A DNA stretch of 23,500 bases, from contig CAUYUJ010019281.1 of assembly GCA_963575745.1 (NCBI GenBank), forward strand, positions 1,280,239-1,303,738. The letters are read 5' to 3'. Both the position numbers and the translations under genes were made by a program. This DNA is from Prorocentrum cordatum (taxonomy: Eukaryota; Sar; Dinophyceae; Prorocentrales; Prorocentraceae). The notes under the pieces were generated by a model. The model was given only the letters and a program-made list of their open reading frames with translations. It had not been told where the DNA came from and made no database searches. Of this stretch, positions 1 to 8,410 are shown one piece after another; position 1 is the stretch's first letter, and each line of letters starts with the position of its first letter.

Positions 1-76
1 CACGCACGCACGCACGCACGCACGCACGCACAAACGCACAAACGCACACACACACACACACACGCACACACACACT
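1..76. repeat. (CACG)n/(CA)n microsatellite
   Basis: The window opens with perfect CACG tetranucleotide repeats that grade through CAAACG variants into a CA dinucleotide tract. The alternating purine-pyrimidine composition is compatible with Z-DNA. The array is cut by the window edge, so its full length is unknown. A shorter related patch follows at about 124-148. Confidence 0.95.
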
Positions 77-530
77 TTGCGTCGGCGGCTAGGCAGAGCG
101 ACTGCGCTGGCGGAAGGGGCAAATGCACGCACACACGCGCACACACGGCTTTGGCTTACGATGTTCAGGCAGGGATGGTGGGAGCGGAAATGATCCGTTG
201 GCTCGCCCCGTAATGCAGGATGGTGGTTCAAAATTTTCCGGGGAGCGTGTCACGTGTTCACGCGGCGGCGCCCAGGATGATGATTAGAGAAATGGGCCCC
301 CGGCTGGGAAATTGTATTTTAATCGTTCCCTCCCGTCCTCCTCGGGCGCGCGCCTGGACAGTCGACGGGCCAGACGGAGCCGAAGCGAAGCGGAAGCCGA
401 AGATCTGGAAATCATTTGTTAACCGTTCCCCCACGTTCTTTTATTGATCGTCATCTTCCATATCTTTCATTTCTTTTAACCACAGTTGTTTCTTGATTCG
501 TCGTTCCTTAGTCTAGGCCTTCCAAAAGGA
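77..530. other. Intergenic sequence, no gene recognised
   Basis: Apart from a small CA/CG-rich patch near 124-148, this is non-repetitive sequence. The short open frames here have no recognisable domain and no supporting exon signals, so nothing is annotated. Confidence 0.6.
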
Positions 531-532
531 GT

Positions 533-676
533 CCGAGTAGATGAGGTCGAAGGATCGCTCCGCATCGACGATGCATCGACGATGCGGCTCGATGTGGAGC
601 CAGAGTTTCTCCACGCCGATGGCGTCGATGCGTCGAATTGGCGTTTCGGCGCGATCCTCCGACCTCATTTACTCGG
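533..676. repeat. 144-bp imperfect palindrome (long hairpin)
   Basis: The outer arms 533-558 and 651-676 are reverse complements at 24 of 26 positions. The innermost arms GTGGAG (594-599) and CTCCAC (609-614) are perfect around a 9-nt loop. Both arm pairs centre on about 604, so the whole block can fold as one long stem with internal mismatches. The left arm also carries a direct duplication of an 11-bp CATCGACGATG-type unit near 563-585. It could be a fold-back/MITE-like element, or a transcribed hairpin precursor. No flanking target-site duplication was identified. Confidence 0.8.
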
Positions 677-734
677 ATCCCATCTAATCTAGGACGCTTC
701 TACTAATTAATCGACCCGCAAGGCTACATTATCC

Positions 735-818
735 AGGTAAGTTGTGGAGGGCGCGGTGCGGGCGGATGATTTCTGTCCGTCCCGTAAGGCGGGACCGGTT
801 GTTCAAGGTAAGTTGTGG
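735..818 (+). other. Duplicated splice-donor-like sequence
   Basis: The 13-mer AGGTAAGTTGTGG occurs at 735-747 and again at 806-818, 71 bp apart. Each copy contains the ideal 5' splice-donor consensus AG|GTAAGT, and each is followed by GGAGGGCG-type sequence, so the donor context appears duplicated. No convincing exon is visible upstream of either copy. This may be a relic of a spliced gene or a short dispersed repeat. Confidence 0.5.
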
Positions 819-1170
819 GTCCTTGGCGGAGGGCGGCGCGGCTAGGGGATCGTGGCACGCATGTTCGGTGTCGTTCCCGTCTGCGCCACCATATACGGTC
901 GGGAGCTTTTTGGTTAGCGTGTGGCTCCGCCAGCTCTCGCCCACCATCATGCCACACGCCCCATGCGTCGACGTCTCGAGTTTTCCCGAGCCCCCCACCC
1001 CGTGGAAAGCTTGCAAGTTTCAATCAAGCGTTGCTTCCACGGTGTCGCTGTGTATACCTAGTTCTTGCCGTTTGCTTCCAGGGAATGCACACGAATCAAT
1101 CCGCGGCGGTATACAAGAACGAGCTACGACCAGACCTGACGTCACAGGCACCACTACAGCATTACTCACA
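819..1170. other. Intergenic sequence, no gene recognised
   Basis: Overlapping open frames exist on both strands, but none shows a recognisable domain or a non-random residue pattern. I see nothing further here. Confidence 0.5.
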
Positions 1171-1346
1171 TCAATGCTCACCATCATCGTCACCACCATA
1201 ATCATGTGCGTCGTCATCCTGCACAACCATCATCGTCGCTGTCGTTTCGAATGTTTCCATGGCTATCATTATCAACACCCTCGCTGCCATCATATTCATC
1301 ATCACCACAATCACCTTCATGGACACCATAACCATGAATGTCATTA
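1171..1346. repeat. Degenerate (ATC/ACC)n trinucleotide tract
   Basis: The stretch is dominated by CATCAT, CACCAC and CATTAT triplets with many substitutions, so it looks like an old trinucleotide array. The His/Ile-rich open frames across it are by-products of the repeat. Confidence 0.75.
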
Positions 1347-2121
1347 TGATTTCGGCTGCGGGAGGTGGGCAGGTTATAAATGCGTTCCCGCGGAGGGGAG
1401 GCCAGAAATGTAAGGCACAATACGGAGCATGTACTCCTAATTCTCTCCTTTGCGTTGTTTTAGGCCCTCTCTAGCCCGGCTTTTCCAGTTCATCCATCCA
1501 CAAGGCGCTACATTGTCGATACTTCCTTTTCAAAGCGGGCATTTTGCCTGCAACGTTGCAAGATGCGCGGCAGGAATGATATGCAGCGCGCATCGCGCGC
1601 AAAGTTGTAACATGTTCTTATCGCCCTGCCGCTGCTCTGATGACCATGATCCTGTTTGCTTTGATTTTCTGTACGGCGCCCGTCTCTGCTGGCTAGATCG
1701 TCGGAGTGGGTGCTACGCCAGGAAGCGACATGCTGCTCTCGCCAGTGCGCCACGCACGTGTATTCTGAACGTCGCGTTCCCTCTTGCGCGGCGCATGCTT
1801 TTCCGTCTGCAAGCTGGGGCGCGCGCCAGCGACAAGACTATTGTTTCTACTGGTGCCGGTACCTTCTTGGCCCCTGCGCCCCTCTTCCGCCGCTCGTGGT
1901 GCACGTTAGCAGCCACGCAACTCGGGGATGTCCAAGGGGGGGGGGGAGGACTGGGGGATGTGGATTTCACGGCCGAGGCCATGAAATCTCGCGGGTTTTA
2001 CGCCCCCTGTTTTCCCATTTCCCCTGGCCCCGCCCTCCGTCCGCGCACATGCCTCGGGCCGTGATGCACACACCCCTATTCTTTGCCCCCCTCTTCGGCG
2101 CAGCCGAGTAATGCTGTTCTG
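1347..2121. other. Intergenic sequence, no gene recognised
   Basis: Mixed-composition sequence with an 11-G homopolymer at 1936-1946. The open frame of about 200 codons that crosses it contains no recognisable domain and is contested by open frames on the other strand, so I do not call it. Confidence 0.5.
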
Positions 2122-2675
2122 AGGTCAAGGGGTCGTGCGTCCTCTCGGAGCCTTCTGCCAAGGGAGGAAAATCACCTGGAACCCCATACTTGGTGTTTCC
2201 TAGACCCTGGCATCGCTCGGACGTGTGCATTTTTTCTCGGCGAGAACCATCGAGGAGCATCCTTGATCACTTGGCGAAAAAACCACGCACGAAACCGAAA
2301 AACACAGGGAACGGACGTCCGAGCGATGGTGAGAAACTGCCCTAGGCGTTTACGAAACAGGTCGGTCCTGTTCGATTCCTGCCGTGCGTGCGTTTGCGAA
2401 GCGGCTTCGTGTATCGGGGTGCTTCTTAACTATTAGGGTGATGTTTCTTCTCTCTACAGGTGTCGTGCGTCCTGTCGGGGCCTTCCGGGGTGCTGCCTTT
2501 GCTCCCCACTTCCTGGAGGAGAGCAGTGGCGGCCCCTCCAGCGTCCTCGTCCTCCCCCCGCTTCCAAGACGAGAGCAGCTGTTCTGAGCCCAGGAGGCCG
2601 TGCGTCCTCTCGAAGCTCTCTGGGGCGCTGCCTGTGCCCCCCACCTCCACGAGGAGAGCAGCGGCGGCGGCTCCG
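2122..2675. repeat. Diverged repeat family (three copies, two in tandem at 135 bp)
   Basis: A module containing a GTCGTGCGTCCTCTCG-like core occurs at about 2132, 2462 and 2597. The last two copies are 135 bp apart and share about 75 bp through a GAGGAGAGCAGYGGCGG end. The copies at 2132 and 2597 are both preceded by CTGTTCTGAG. The 135-bp spacing keeps all frames aligned, and several frames on both strands repeat, so the repeat alone does not show which frame, if any, was coding. The second copy is preceded by a good splice-acceptor-like pyrimidine run ending in CTCTCTACAG at about 2450-2460. Confidence 0.7.
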
Positions 2676-2805
2676 GCTGGAAGCTCACGGGGGCCACCGT
2701 GGGCGAGCAGGCGGCATCGCCTTCGGAGCCGAAGCGGCGGCAGCACATCTTCATCTCGAGCCAGCCGGCAGGGCGGGAGAGCTGCCATGAAGAGAGTCTA
2801 GCCTC

Positions 2806-2935
2806 GTCGTCGCCCTCCTCGTCCTCATCCTCCTCCTCATCCTTCTCCTTCTCCTTCTCCTCTTCCTTCTTCTCCTCCTCCTCCTCCTCCTCCTCCTGCC
2901 CTTTTCCTCCTCCCCCTCGCCCTCCTCTCCCTCGT
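2806..2935. repeat. (TCC)n pyrimidine microsatellite
   Basis: An almost pure C/T tract with TCC/TTC triplets. It yields poly-Ser on one strand and poly-Glu/Lys on the other, which accounts for the open frames here. Confidence 0.95.
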
Positions 2936-2940
2936 CCTTG

Positions 2941-3590
2941 ATTGGGGGGGGATTTAGCGGGGGGAACCATCTCACACGCCTGGAGGTCGACGAGGAGTCA
3001 GCCGATTCGGACGCTTCTCGTAGTCTCTTTGGCGTCTAGAGGCCTCTCGTCGCCACGGCTGGTTTGCCTTTCACTTGAGTGTTGGGCCCGGCGGGCGGAT
3101 CACGTTAACCCCCGAGCCAGGGGACGGCACGCTGGGGCTCTGCGTTGGACCGGTTTCTTCACGGATGTTTCCAAGCATGTCGTTGTTCAGGTGTGTCTTC
3201 GTTCTTTGTTTTTTGCCGATGCGCAGCGAAGGCCAGATTTTGTTCACTCGTGCTACTCCCTCCATTTCCAGAGGTTCACAAAGCGAGGACCGACAACAAC
3301 TTTTGGATCACATGCATCTGCATGTGTATGTTGTGAATGACGCCGCGACGCCCGTCACGCGTCTCAGAGGCTGTTAGCGTTGAGCCCCCGCCAGCACTTA
3401 AGCGCGGTCTCTCAGGGGGTGGAAGACGAGCAATAATCGAACTTCCATGAGCAACGCCTGGGCATCGTTTTCAGACGGGGTAATGGGACGCGCGACACGT
3501 GAAAGGTATGGAAGACGAATCTGTCCGCGAAGGGCCCCAACATGTTGAAGAGCCCGAGTAAGTCTCTGAACCCGACAGTGCAGGAAATCA
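2941..3590. other. Intergenic sequence, no gene recognised
   Basis: Non-repetitive sequence with overlapping short frames on both strands and no recognisable domain. I see nothing in it that I can support. Confidence 0.5.
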
Positions 3591-3594
3591 AAAG

Positions 3595-3760
3595 GAACAG
3601 ACGACACAAACAAGGGCCGACGACAAAAAAAGGGCCGACGACCAAAGAAACCCGACGACAATCAAAGGAGACCGACGACAAATTCAAACGACAGAACAAA
3701 CAACTGCCAGCAACAATAACACGGCGGACGACAAAACCCGCCAGCGGTGCACAGCCGCGA
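3595..3760. repeat. Decayed tandem repeat with CCGACGACAAA motif
   Basis: The motif CCGACGACAAA and close variants recur irregularly every 17-25 bp, separated by A-rich linkers. The unit resembles a decayed form of the GAC/CGA trinucleotide arrays found at 16.5-17.2 kb. The Lys/Thr/Arg-rich open frame across it is a repeat by-product. Confidence 0.6.
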
Positions 3761-3939
3761 CAACATCCGAAGTGGCGACGACAGAGTGCTTCGGGAAGAC
3801 GTGCAACCAAAATTGCGGAAGCGCCGCCCGCATGCTAAATTCATGGGGGGTGTTGGCCCCGGGGCAAAGTTGCTACGCAGCCTGGCCAGGCCAGTTGTCG
3901 TCGCGCGTTCCGCGCGCCCGCGCCGGGGTTTCCCCGTGA

Positions 3940-4170
3940 GCACTGACGCCTCCGCGCGCGCGACGGGACTGGCGCGCCCAGGAGATGCGCGCGCGGGCCG
4001 ATGCCATCGCGCGCGCCTCCGCAGCAGGCGCAGCGCCAGGCGCGCGTGCGCGCGCCAGGCAACGCGCGCGCGTGCGTCAACCGCACGCGTGCCAGCGGCG
4101 CGAGACGAGCCTGGCGCGCGCCGCTGGCACGCGCGCGGTGGGGATGGCGCGCGCGCAACAAAGTAGCGAT
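3940..4170. repeat. CG-alternating tract with perfect 17-bp hairpin
   Basis: The tract is packed with GCGCGC/CGCGCG runs. Within it, 4086-4102 and 4117-4133 are perfect reverse complements of 17 bp around a 14-nt spacer. The composition is prone to Z-DNA and cruciform structure. Long Arg/Ala-rich frames appear on both strands, as expected for CG-alternating DNA, and are not called as genes. Confidence 0.8.
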
Positions 4171-5035
4171 TCACCAAGAACAGCGCGTAGTCCGTCCGCG
4201 CTGCACACGGCGCGAGACCAGCGTCAACGCGAGAGCCATGGTTCGAGGAGGGCGGTTGCATCTGAGTTGACTTCACATCTCGTTCAACGCAGGTCGGCAC
4301 GTTTCAGTTGTGAATTCATTTAATAAGCGCAAGGTTTGCTTTGAACAATTTGTGTGTGGATCCTGTCCGGTAGTAATGAGGAGGTGACTCGTGGCCCTTC
4401 CCCGACCCGGGATCGCAACAAAAACCAGCTTCAGGATACAGAGCCAGTCTTGGTAAAAGTCCCCAAGGCCCAGGGCTTAGTTTTACCAGGCCCCCTCCCC
4501 ATCGTGCCGATTTGAGGTGTCATTTTGCTTCGTAGCGGTCCCAACATACTCGATCCGGGCTCTTGTCCCGCGTTGGGCCCGATGGATGGCCTTCGTAGAT
4601 TGGCCTTCTCGTCAGATCGGTGGCGCTGGTCATGTAATGAGTTTTGTCACGTCGTCGTGTTGTTGTCCAAACTTCCTTTGGTTGGGTCGTCGTTCTGAGT
4701 CGAAGAACTGTTTTGTTTCTGTCGTTTGCTATCCCTCGTCGTCTCCTGTCCTGGCTTATTCCACCTCTCCCTCTTCCTCCTTTCTTAGCTTCGCATGTTC
4801 GTACCCACTTTGGGATACCTCTCTTCCTTCAGGCAAGTGCTTGTGCGAAGCAACTGGTGCTTGTCTCCGTTTCAACTCTGTTCACTGATTTTCTGTTCTG
4901 GCTCGTTTTAGTTCTTTCCCAGGTCCCGCACTACCACTCCCCATCTTCACTTACTAAATATTAGTTTCCTCTCGTTCCCTTCCCCTCGCCGTTTGTCTCC
5001 TTGTGTTCTTTCTTCGTTTCTCTGATGTTGCCTGC
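4171..5035. other. Intergenic sequence with one small hairpin
   Basis: No gene is recognised. A short inverted repeat with arms TGGTAAAA (4451-4458) and TTTTACCA (4481-4488) encloses a GCCC/GGGC core. The 4517-4964 region is T- and pyrimidine-rich on the plus strand and has Ser/Phe-rich frames without a recognisable domain. Confidence 0.5.
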
Positions 5036-5039
5036 GGGG

Positions 5040-5700
5040 GGGTCCTGCCAAACTGGCAACTGTTGCCAATTTCCTGCGCCCCTTCGGTAATCCAGCGGAG
5101 CACGGCAATTCGAGGCCCGAAATAGCAGCATTGCAGTCCTTGTTTGCTGCCAAGCGCATAGCCGTCGCCACGTGTTTTTTGTTTCTCCCACGGGGGGGCC
5201 AGTGGCGTGCGGTACTGCGCATACACACGTGCTATTCCTCGAAGATCCTGGGTGTTCCCGCACGCTCCAGGTGCTCGCCATTGTTCGGCGTCTATGGTGG
5301 TCCTGGCGGAGCGCAGCATTACCCGCACCCACTCATGACTGCCTCCTTTCTGGGAGCCGCGGAGCGTACAGCTAATGCTACCCGTGGTGCTGCCAAGCAC
5401 ACAGCCCTTGCAGCTTCTCTGCCTGCGCCCTCTGGCGAGTCCGGTGGATGGTGGTTACCGCGCAGACTCAGTGAAGGCAGCGGCACCTCCCCTCGGGTGC
5501 TGCCAAATTCACGTGTGACGCGTTTTTCCTTCTTTCCCTGCGAAGCCTAGCGGAGTGCCGTAAGACGTTCCCCGTCTGGGAATTGCCAGGCTGCCATTTT
5601 CTCGCGCCCCTTGTGTGTTCAGCGGAGTGCTGTCGTACGCAGGTCTAGCTAATTAACTGTCGCCGCCCCCCCCCCCCCGGGGCGTTGCCAAGCGCATCAC
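5040..5700. repeat. Decayed tandem repeat with TGCTGCCAAGC and GCGGAGTGC modules
   Basis: Variants of TGCTGCCAAGCGCAT occur at about 5145, 5388, 5498 and 5685, with a partial copy at 5044. Variants of GCGGAGTGCYGT occur at about 5096, 5309, 5358, 5551 and 5622. A GCCAATTTCCTGCGCCCC-like block at about 5073 recurs at about 5592. The alternation of the two modules suggests an old tandem array with uneven unit lengths. Open frames across it are not called. Confidence 0.55.
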
Positions 5701-5829
5701 CTTCTACTCGCTGCGCAATGACTCCAGTGTGATGTTGCGCAGCGACGCCGCAGGGGTTGCCGACCCATCTTATGCCCATACGCTGTGCTTTCTCTACGCC
5801 GTCCCCCTTCCGCTCATGTCGTCGACGCT

Positions 5830-6118
5830 TGCAGCCATTTTACCTCCGCCCCCTGCTCCTCCCTTTGATCTTGAACCGGATCGCCCGCAAGTCAGTATTG
5901 CCTGGCGTTTCCCCTCATCTTCCATCCTGCTGCTCCTCACCTTCACCATCCTCATGCCCACTCATCTCCCATCCCTATTCTCCCTGTCCCCTCCTCGTCC
6001 TCCTCTATTCATCCTTCCTCTCCCTCCTTTCTATTCCTCCTCCTCGTCCACACTCTCCATCCAATCCTTCCCTCGTCATCGCTGCCCCCTCCCCCCTCTC
6101 GTGCACGACGGTCTCGGG
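5830..6118 (+). other. Pyrimidine-rich tract, candidate 3' end of an intron
   Basis: The plus strand is strongly C/T-rich from about 5830 to 6110, ending CCCCCTCTCG, a few nucleotides, then GGGCAG immediately before the NTPase-like exon. This is the expected layout of a polypyrimidine tract and 3' splice site on the plus strand. The tract is also part of the general TCC microsatellite load of this region, so its splicing role is inferred. Confidence 0.5.
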
Positions 6119-6121
6119 CAG

Positions 6122-6220
6122 GGCGTCGGCAAGACGACCCTGGTCCAGAAGCTCCTGGACATGCTGCGCAAAGAGGAAGGGGAGACGGGAGTCGCCGTCG
6201 CCGGCTTCTACACCGAGGAG
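6122..6220 (+). CDS. Exon fragment of a THEP1/NTPCR-like P-loop nucleoside-triphosphatase
   Basis: Reading from 6122 gives GVGKTTLVQKLLDMLRK, six more residues (EEGETG), then VAVAGFYTEE. This is the order seen at the N-terminus of the THEP1/NTPCR family (human cancer-related NTPase): Walker A, first helix, then the strand ending in GFYTEE or GFYTPE. Family members hydrolyse nucleoside triphosphates in vitro; their cellular role is poorly defined. The segment starts directly after an AG (6120-6121) preceded by a long pyrimidine tract. The in-frame codons upstream (L-G-Q) would leave only three residues between the first Gly and GK, where Walker A needs four, so an upstream exon is expected to complete the motif. 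Downstream the frame runs into GGA repeats, so the exon probably ends near 6220, but no clear donor is visible. I found neither the Walker B region nor a C-terminus, so this may be a broken gene. Confidence 0.65.
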
Positions 6221-6425
6221 GAGGGGAGGGGGGGAGGGGGCGGGGGGAGTTTTGCAGCGAATGCGGAAGGGGGGGCGGGGATGTGAAGCAGAGGAGCATG
6301 ATGAGAAGCAGAAGGGGCAGGGGGACCAGGAAGAGGAGGGAGATAAGGAGGAGGAAAAGGTGGCGGAGGAGGAGGAGACGGAGGAGGAGACAGGTGATGC
6401 AGGAGGGGATCGGAGATGGGAGGGA
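6215..6425. repeat. (GGA)n purine-rich array
   Basis: The plus strand switches abruptly from pyrimidine-rich (before 6118) to G/A-rich after the NTPase exon, with runs of G and GAGGAG triplets. The Glu/Gly/Arg-rich frames here are repeat by-products, and the array obscures where the exon ends. Confidence 0.85.
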
Positions 6426-6500
6426 AGGGAATGCACGGGATGGGAGCAGAACGAGGTTATACGTTGAGCGCTGAAAGCAGGTGTTTTTGGATCCCCGGGT

Positions 6501-6612
6501 CCCAATCTACTTCAAGCGCCTGCCTACTTCAAGAGTCGATATGCTTTTGCTGTGTTTTGTTATTCTCTGGGAGGGCCCGAACCCAATCTACTCTATCCGC
6601 CTTCCTACTTCA
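6501..6612. repeat. 81-bp direct repeat
   Basis: CCCAATCTAC followed about 10 bp later by a CCTACTTCA-type block occurs at 6501-6531 and again at 6582-6612, a spacing of exactly 81 bp. Spacing by a multiple of three would preserve a frame, but I recognise no product. The rest of 6430-6900 holds nothing I can support. Confidence 0.6.
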
Positions 6613-6904
6613 TGTCCGTACCTTCTCCTTCCAACCGGCGTGTACGGTCAGAAACGTTTGCTCAACGTGTCGTGGCGCCGGTTCTGGCCCACCACGCTTC
6701 GGCGCGACATGCTGCGCACGTCCAGGTCCCCAGGCGTCAGCTCTCCGAGCTTTTCCCAGCCTTGCGCCGCGCGGAGCGGAGCAGCAAGCTATCCGCTTGC
6801 AGGGTATGGCGTGGCGCGAGGCCGACGCCGCGACACGAGCAACAGACCCTGACCGTAGGATGGGAGAGGATGACATGGGAGGGAAGGGGGTATGACGGGT
6901 GAGG

Positions 6905-7040
6905 AGCACATGCTCGTCCCTTTCTTCCCCCTGCTCCATCCTCGCCCTCCTCCCCCTTGGCCCTCCTCCCCCTCTTCCTTCCCCTCCCCCTCCTCTCCTC
7001 TCATCTTCCCCCCGTCTTCCCCCTCCCCCTCCTCGCACCC
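6905..7040. repeat. (CTC/CCT)n pyrimidine tract
   Basis: Almost pure C/T on the plus strand with short interruptions. It belongs to the series of pyrimidine arrays that flank this region. Confidence 0.85.
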
Positions 7041-7059
7041 CTTCGGCGACTTCGGATCG

Positions 7060-7200
7060 TAAGCGTCGTTGTCGTGGCCGTCGCCGTCGCCGTCGCCATG
7101 GCCGACGCCAGGGCCGTCGCCGGAGGAGGTGGTCGAGGTGGTCGTGGTTTCGCCGTCGCCGTCGTCGTCGTTGCCGTCGCCGTCGTCCTGACTGCAGCTG
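7060..7200. repeat. (GTCGCC)n hexanucleotide array
   Basis: GTCGCC units, mixed with GTCGTC and an internal GGTGGTCGA block, repeat through the segment. They give poly(Val-Ala) in one frame and poly-Arg in another. Confidence 0.85.
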
Positions 7201-7314
7201 CAAGCGGCAGGCGGCCTCCCGGCGTCGCGGGCGCGCCCCGGGGCGGGGGCGGGGCCGGGACGCCCCCAGGGCGAGGCGGTGTGCCTCCTCGTCCTCGTCG
7301 CCGCCGCCCGCCTG

Positions 7315-7415
7315 CTGCCTCCTCCTCCTCGTCCTCCTCCTCCTCCTCCTCCTCGTCCTTTTCCTCCTCCTCCTCCTCCTCCTCCTCCTCCTCCTCCTCC
7401 TCCTCCTCCTCCTCC
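7315..7415. repeat. (CTC)n array 1
   Basis: Near-perfect CTC trinucleotides with a few GTC and TTC interruptions. It is separated from a second array by about 90 bp of unique sequence that I could not assign to a protein on either strand. Confidence 0.95.
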
Positions 7416-7507
7416 GTCACACGGTGCTCGGGGAGCAGGGCGAGGCCAGGAGCGCCCTCCGCCGTCCCGAGCACCAGCGGGCAAGACGAGCTCTGCTTGT
7501 ACGATCG

Positions 7508-7619
7508 TCTCCTCCTCCTCCTCCTCCTCCTCCTCCTCCTCCTCCTCCTCCTCCTCCTCCCCCTCCTCCTCCTCTTCCTCCCTCTCCTCCTCCTCCTCCT
7601 TCTCCTCCCCCTCCTCCTC
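7508..7619. repeat. (CTC)n array 2
   Basis: A second near-perfect CTC array in the same orientation as the one before it, decaying at its 3' end into CTTCC and CCCCTCC variants. Confidence 0.95.
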
Positions 7620-7665
7620 TGTACAATGGTTCCTGTTTCCTGGTGGCTCCAGGGTCTGTTAGACG

Positions 7666-7708
7666 CAACCATCCCCCCCGGGGTCGCTTGCCCTTGGGGG
7701 GGTGGTTG
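7666..7708. repeat. Inverted repeat with C7/G7 arms
   Basis: CAACCATCCCCCCC at 7666-7679 pairs with GGGGGGGTGGTTG at 7696-7708, with one bulged base and a 16-nt loop. A further G7 run lies just downstream at about 7714-7720. Confidence 0.7.
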
Positions 7709-7794
7709 CCCAAGGGGGGGATCGAATTAGAGCGGCAGGCAGCGAACTCGCCGTGGAGACCCGGTAGGGCGCGATTCCTTCGGAGAAGAAGAGG

Positions 7795-7910
7795 AGACAC
7801 ACAAGGAGGCGAGGAGGAGGAGGAAGAGGAGGCAATGAGGAGGAAGAGGAGGAGGAAGCTGTTAATACCTACAAGGAGGCGAGGAGGAGGAAGATGAGGA
7901 GGGGTCGGTG
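7795..7910. repeat. (GGA)n array with duplicated ACAAGGAGGCGAGGAGGAGGA block
   Basis: The purine-rich block ACAAGGAGGCGAGGAGG occurs at about 7801 and again near 7869, showing a local duplication of about 68 bp on top of the trinucleotide array. The orientation is opposite to the CTC arrays just upstream. Confidence 0.75.
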
Positions 7911-8088
7911 AGCAGCGATGCAGCGGTGGCGTGGGCGTGCGGCCGAGGCCGCTCTCGCCCAAGGGGCCAGGCCAAAAGGGGGCTTCTCCCATGCCAGGAG
8001 AAATCCCCCCCAGCCGGCCCACAGTCCCAGGACGGAGATCCTCACCCGCCGAGGCAGGCGCAGGGTACCCAAGCGTGGAAATGGTTGG

Positions 8089-8235
8089 TGCCAGGGGGGG
8101 GGGTCCACCCAACGTGGGGGAGGTTTGCGCCTTTCTGGCGATGGCCTTGAACGGGGGGGGGGGGGGGCGAACCCACCCCACACTTGCGCTGGAAATGGGG
8201 GGGGGATTTCGGACCCCCCCCCTCCCTCCCCCTTT
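8089..8235. repeat. Cluster of long G and C homopolymers
   Basis: G runs of roughly 10-16 at about 8092 and 8153, another near 8199, then C runs at about 8213-8232. These are strong G-quadruplex candidates and likely sequencing-error hot spots, so frames across them are unreliable. Confidence 0.85.
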
Positions 8236-8270
8236 TGCGCTGAATGCAAACGAGGGTCAGCCAGAGCGTT

Positions 8271-8353
8271 GGATCTTGCAGGATCTTGCAGGGACAGGGT
8301 GGCATTGACCCGGGCTTGGGCGCAGGATCTTGCAGGATCTGCAGGATTCTGCA
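8271..8353. repeat. GGATCTTGCA decamer repeat
   Basis: GGATCTTGCA is tandemly doubled at 8271-8290. After a 30-bp gap rich in CCCGGG-type sequence, variants recur at 8324-8353. It is a short decayed minisatellite. Confidence 0.75.
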
Positions 8354-8410
8354 AGGCCTGACTGCTGGATGGACCCGGGTCAAATGATCCCCGGATGTTT
8401 TCTGCGCCGG

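Noticed and set aside
2365-2390. GTTCGATTCC resembling a tRNA T-loop
   Set aside because: No A-box at the right distance, no matching acceptor stem and no anticodon arm.
3412-3810. Minus-strand Val/Phe/Cys-rich frame resembling membrane segments
   Set aside because: Its hydrophobic character comes from the antisense of the decayed CCGACGACAAA repeat, and no conserved motif is visible.
7110-7180. A Gly-Arg-Gly-Phe-Ala-Val stretch that could be the next exon of the NTPase (family motif GGRRxGFDVV)
   Set aside because: It is built from GGTGGTCGA and GTCGCC simple repeats, lacks the Asp after Phe, and has no supporting splice sites.
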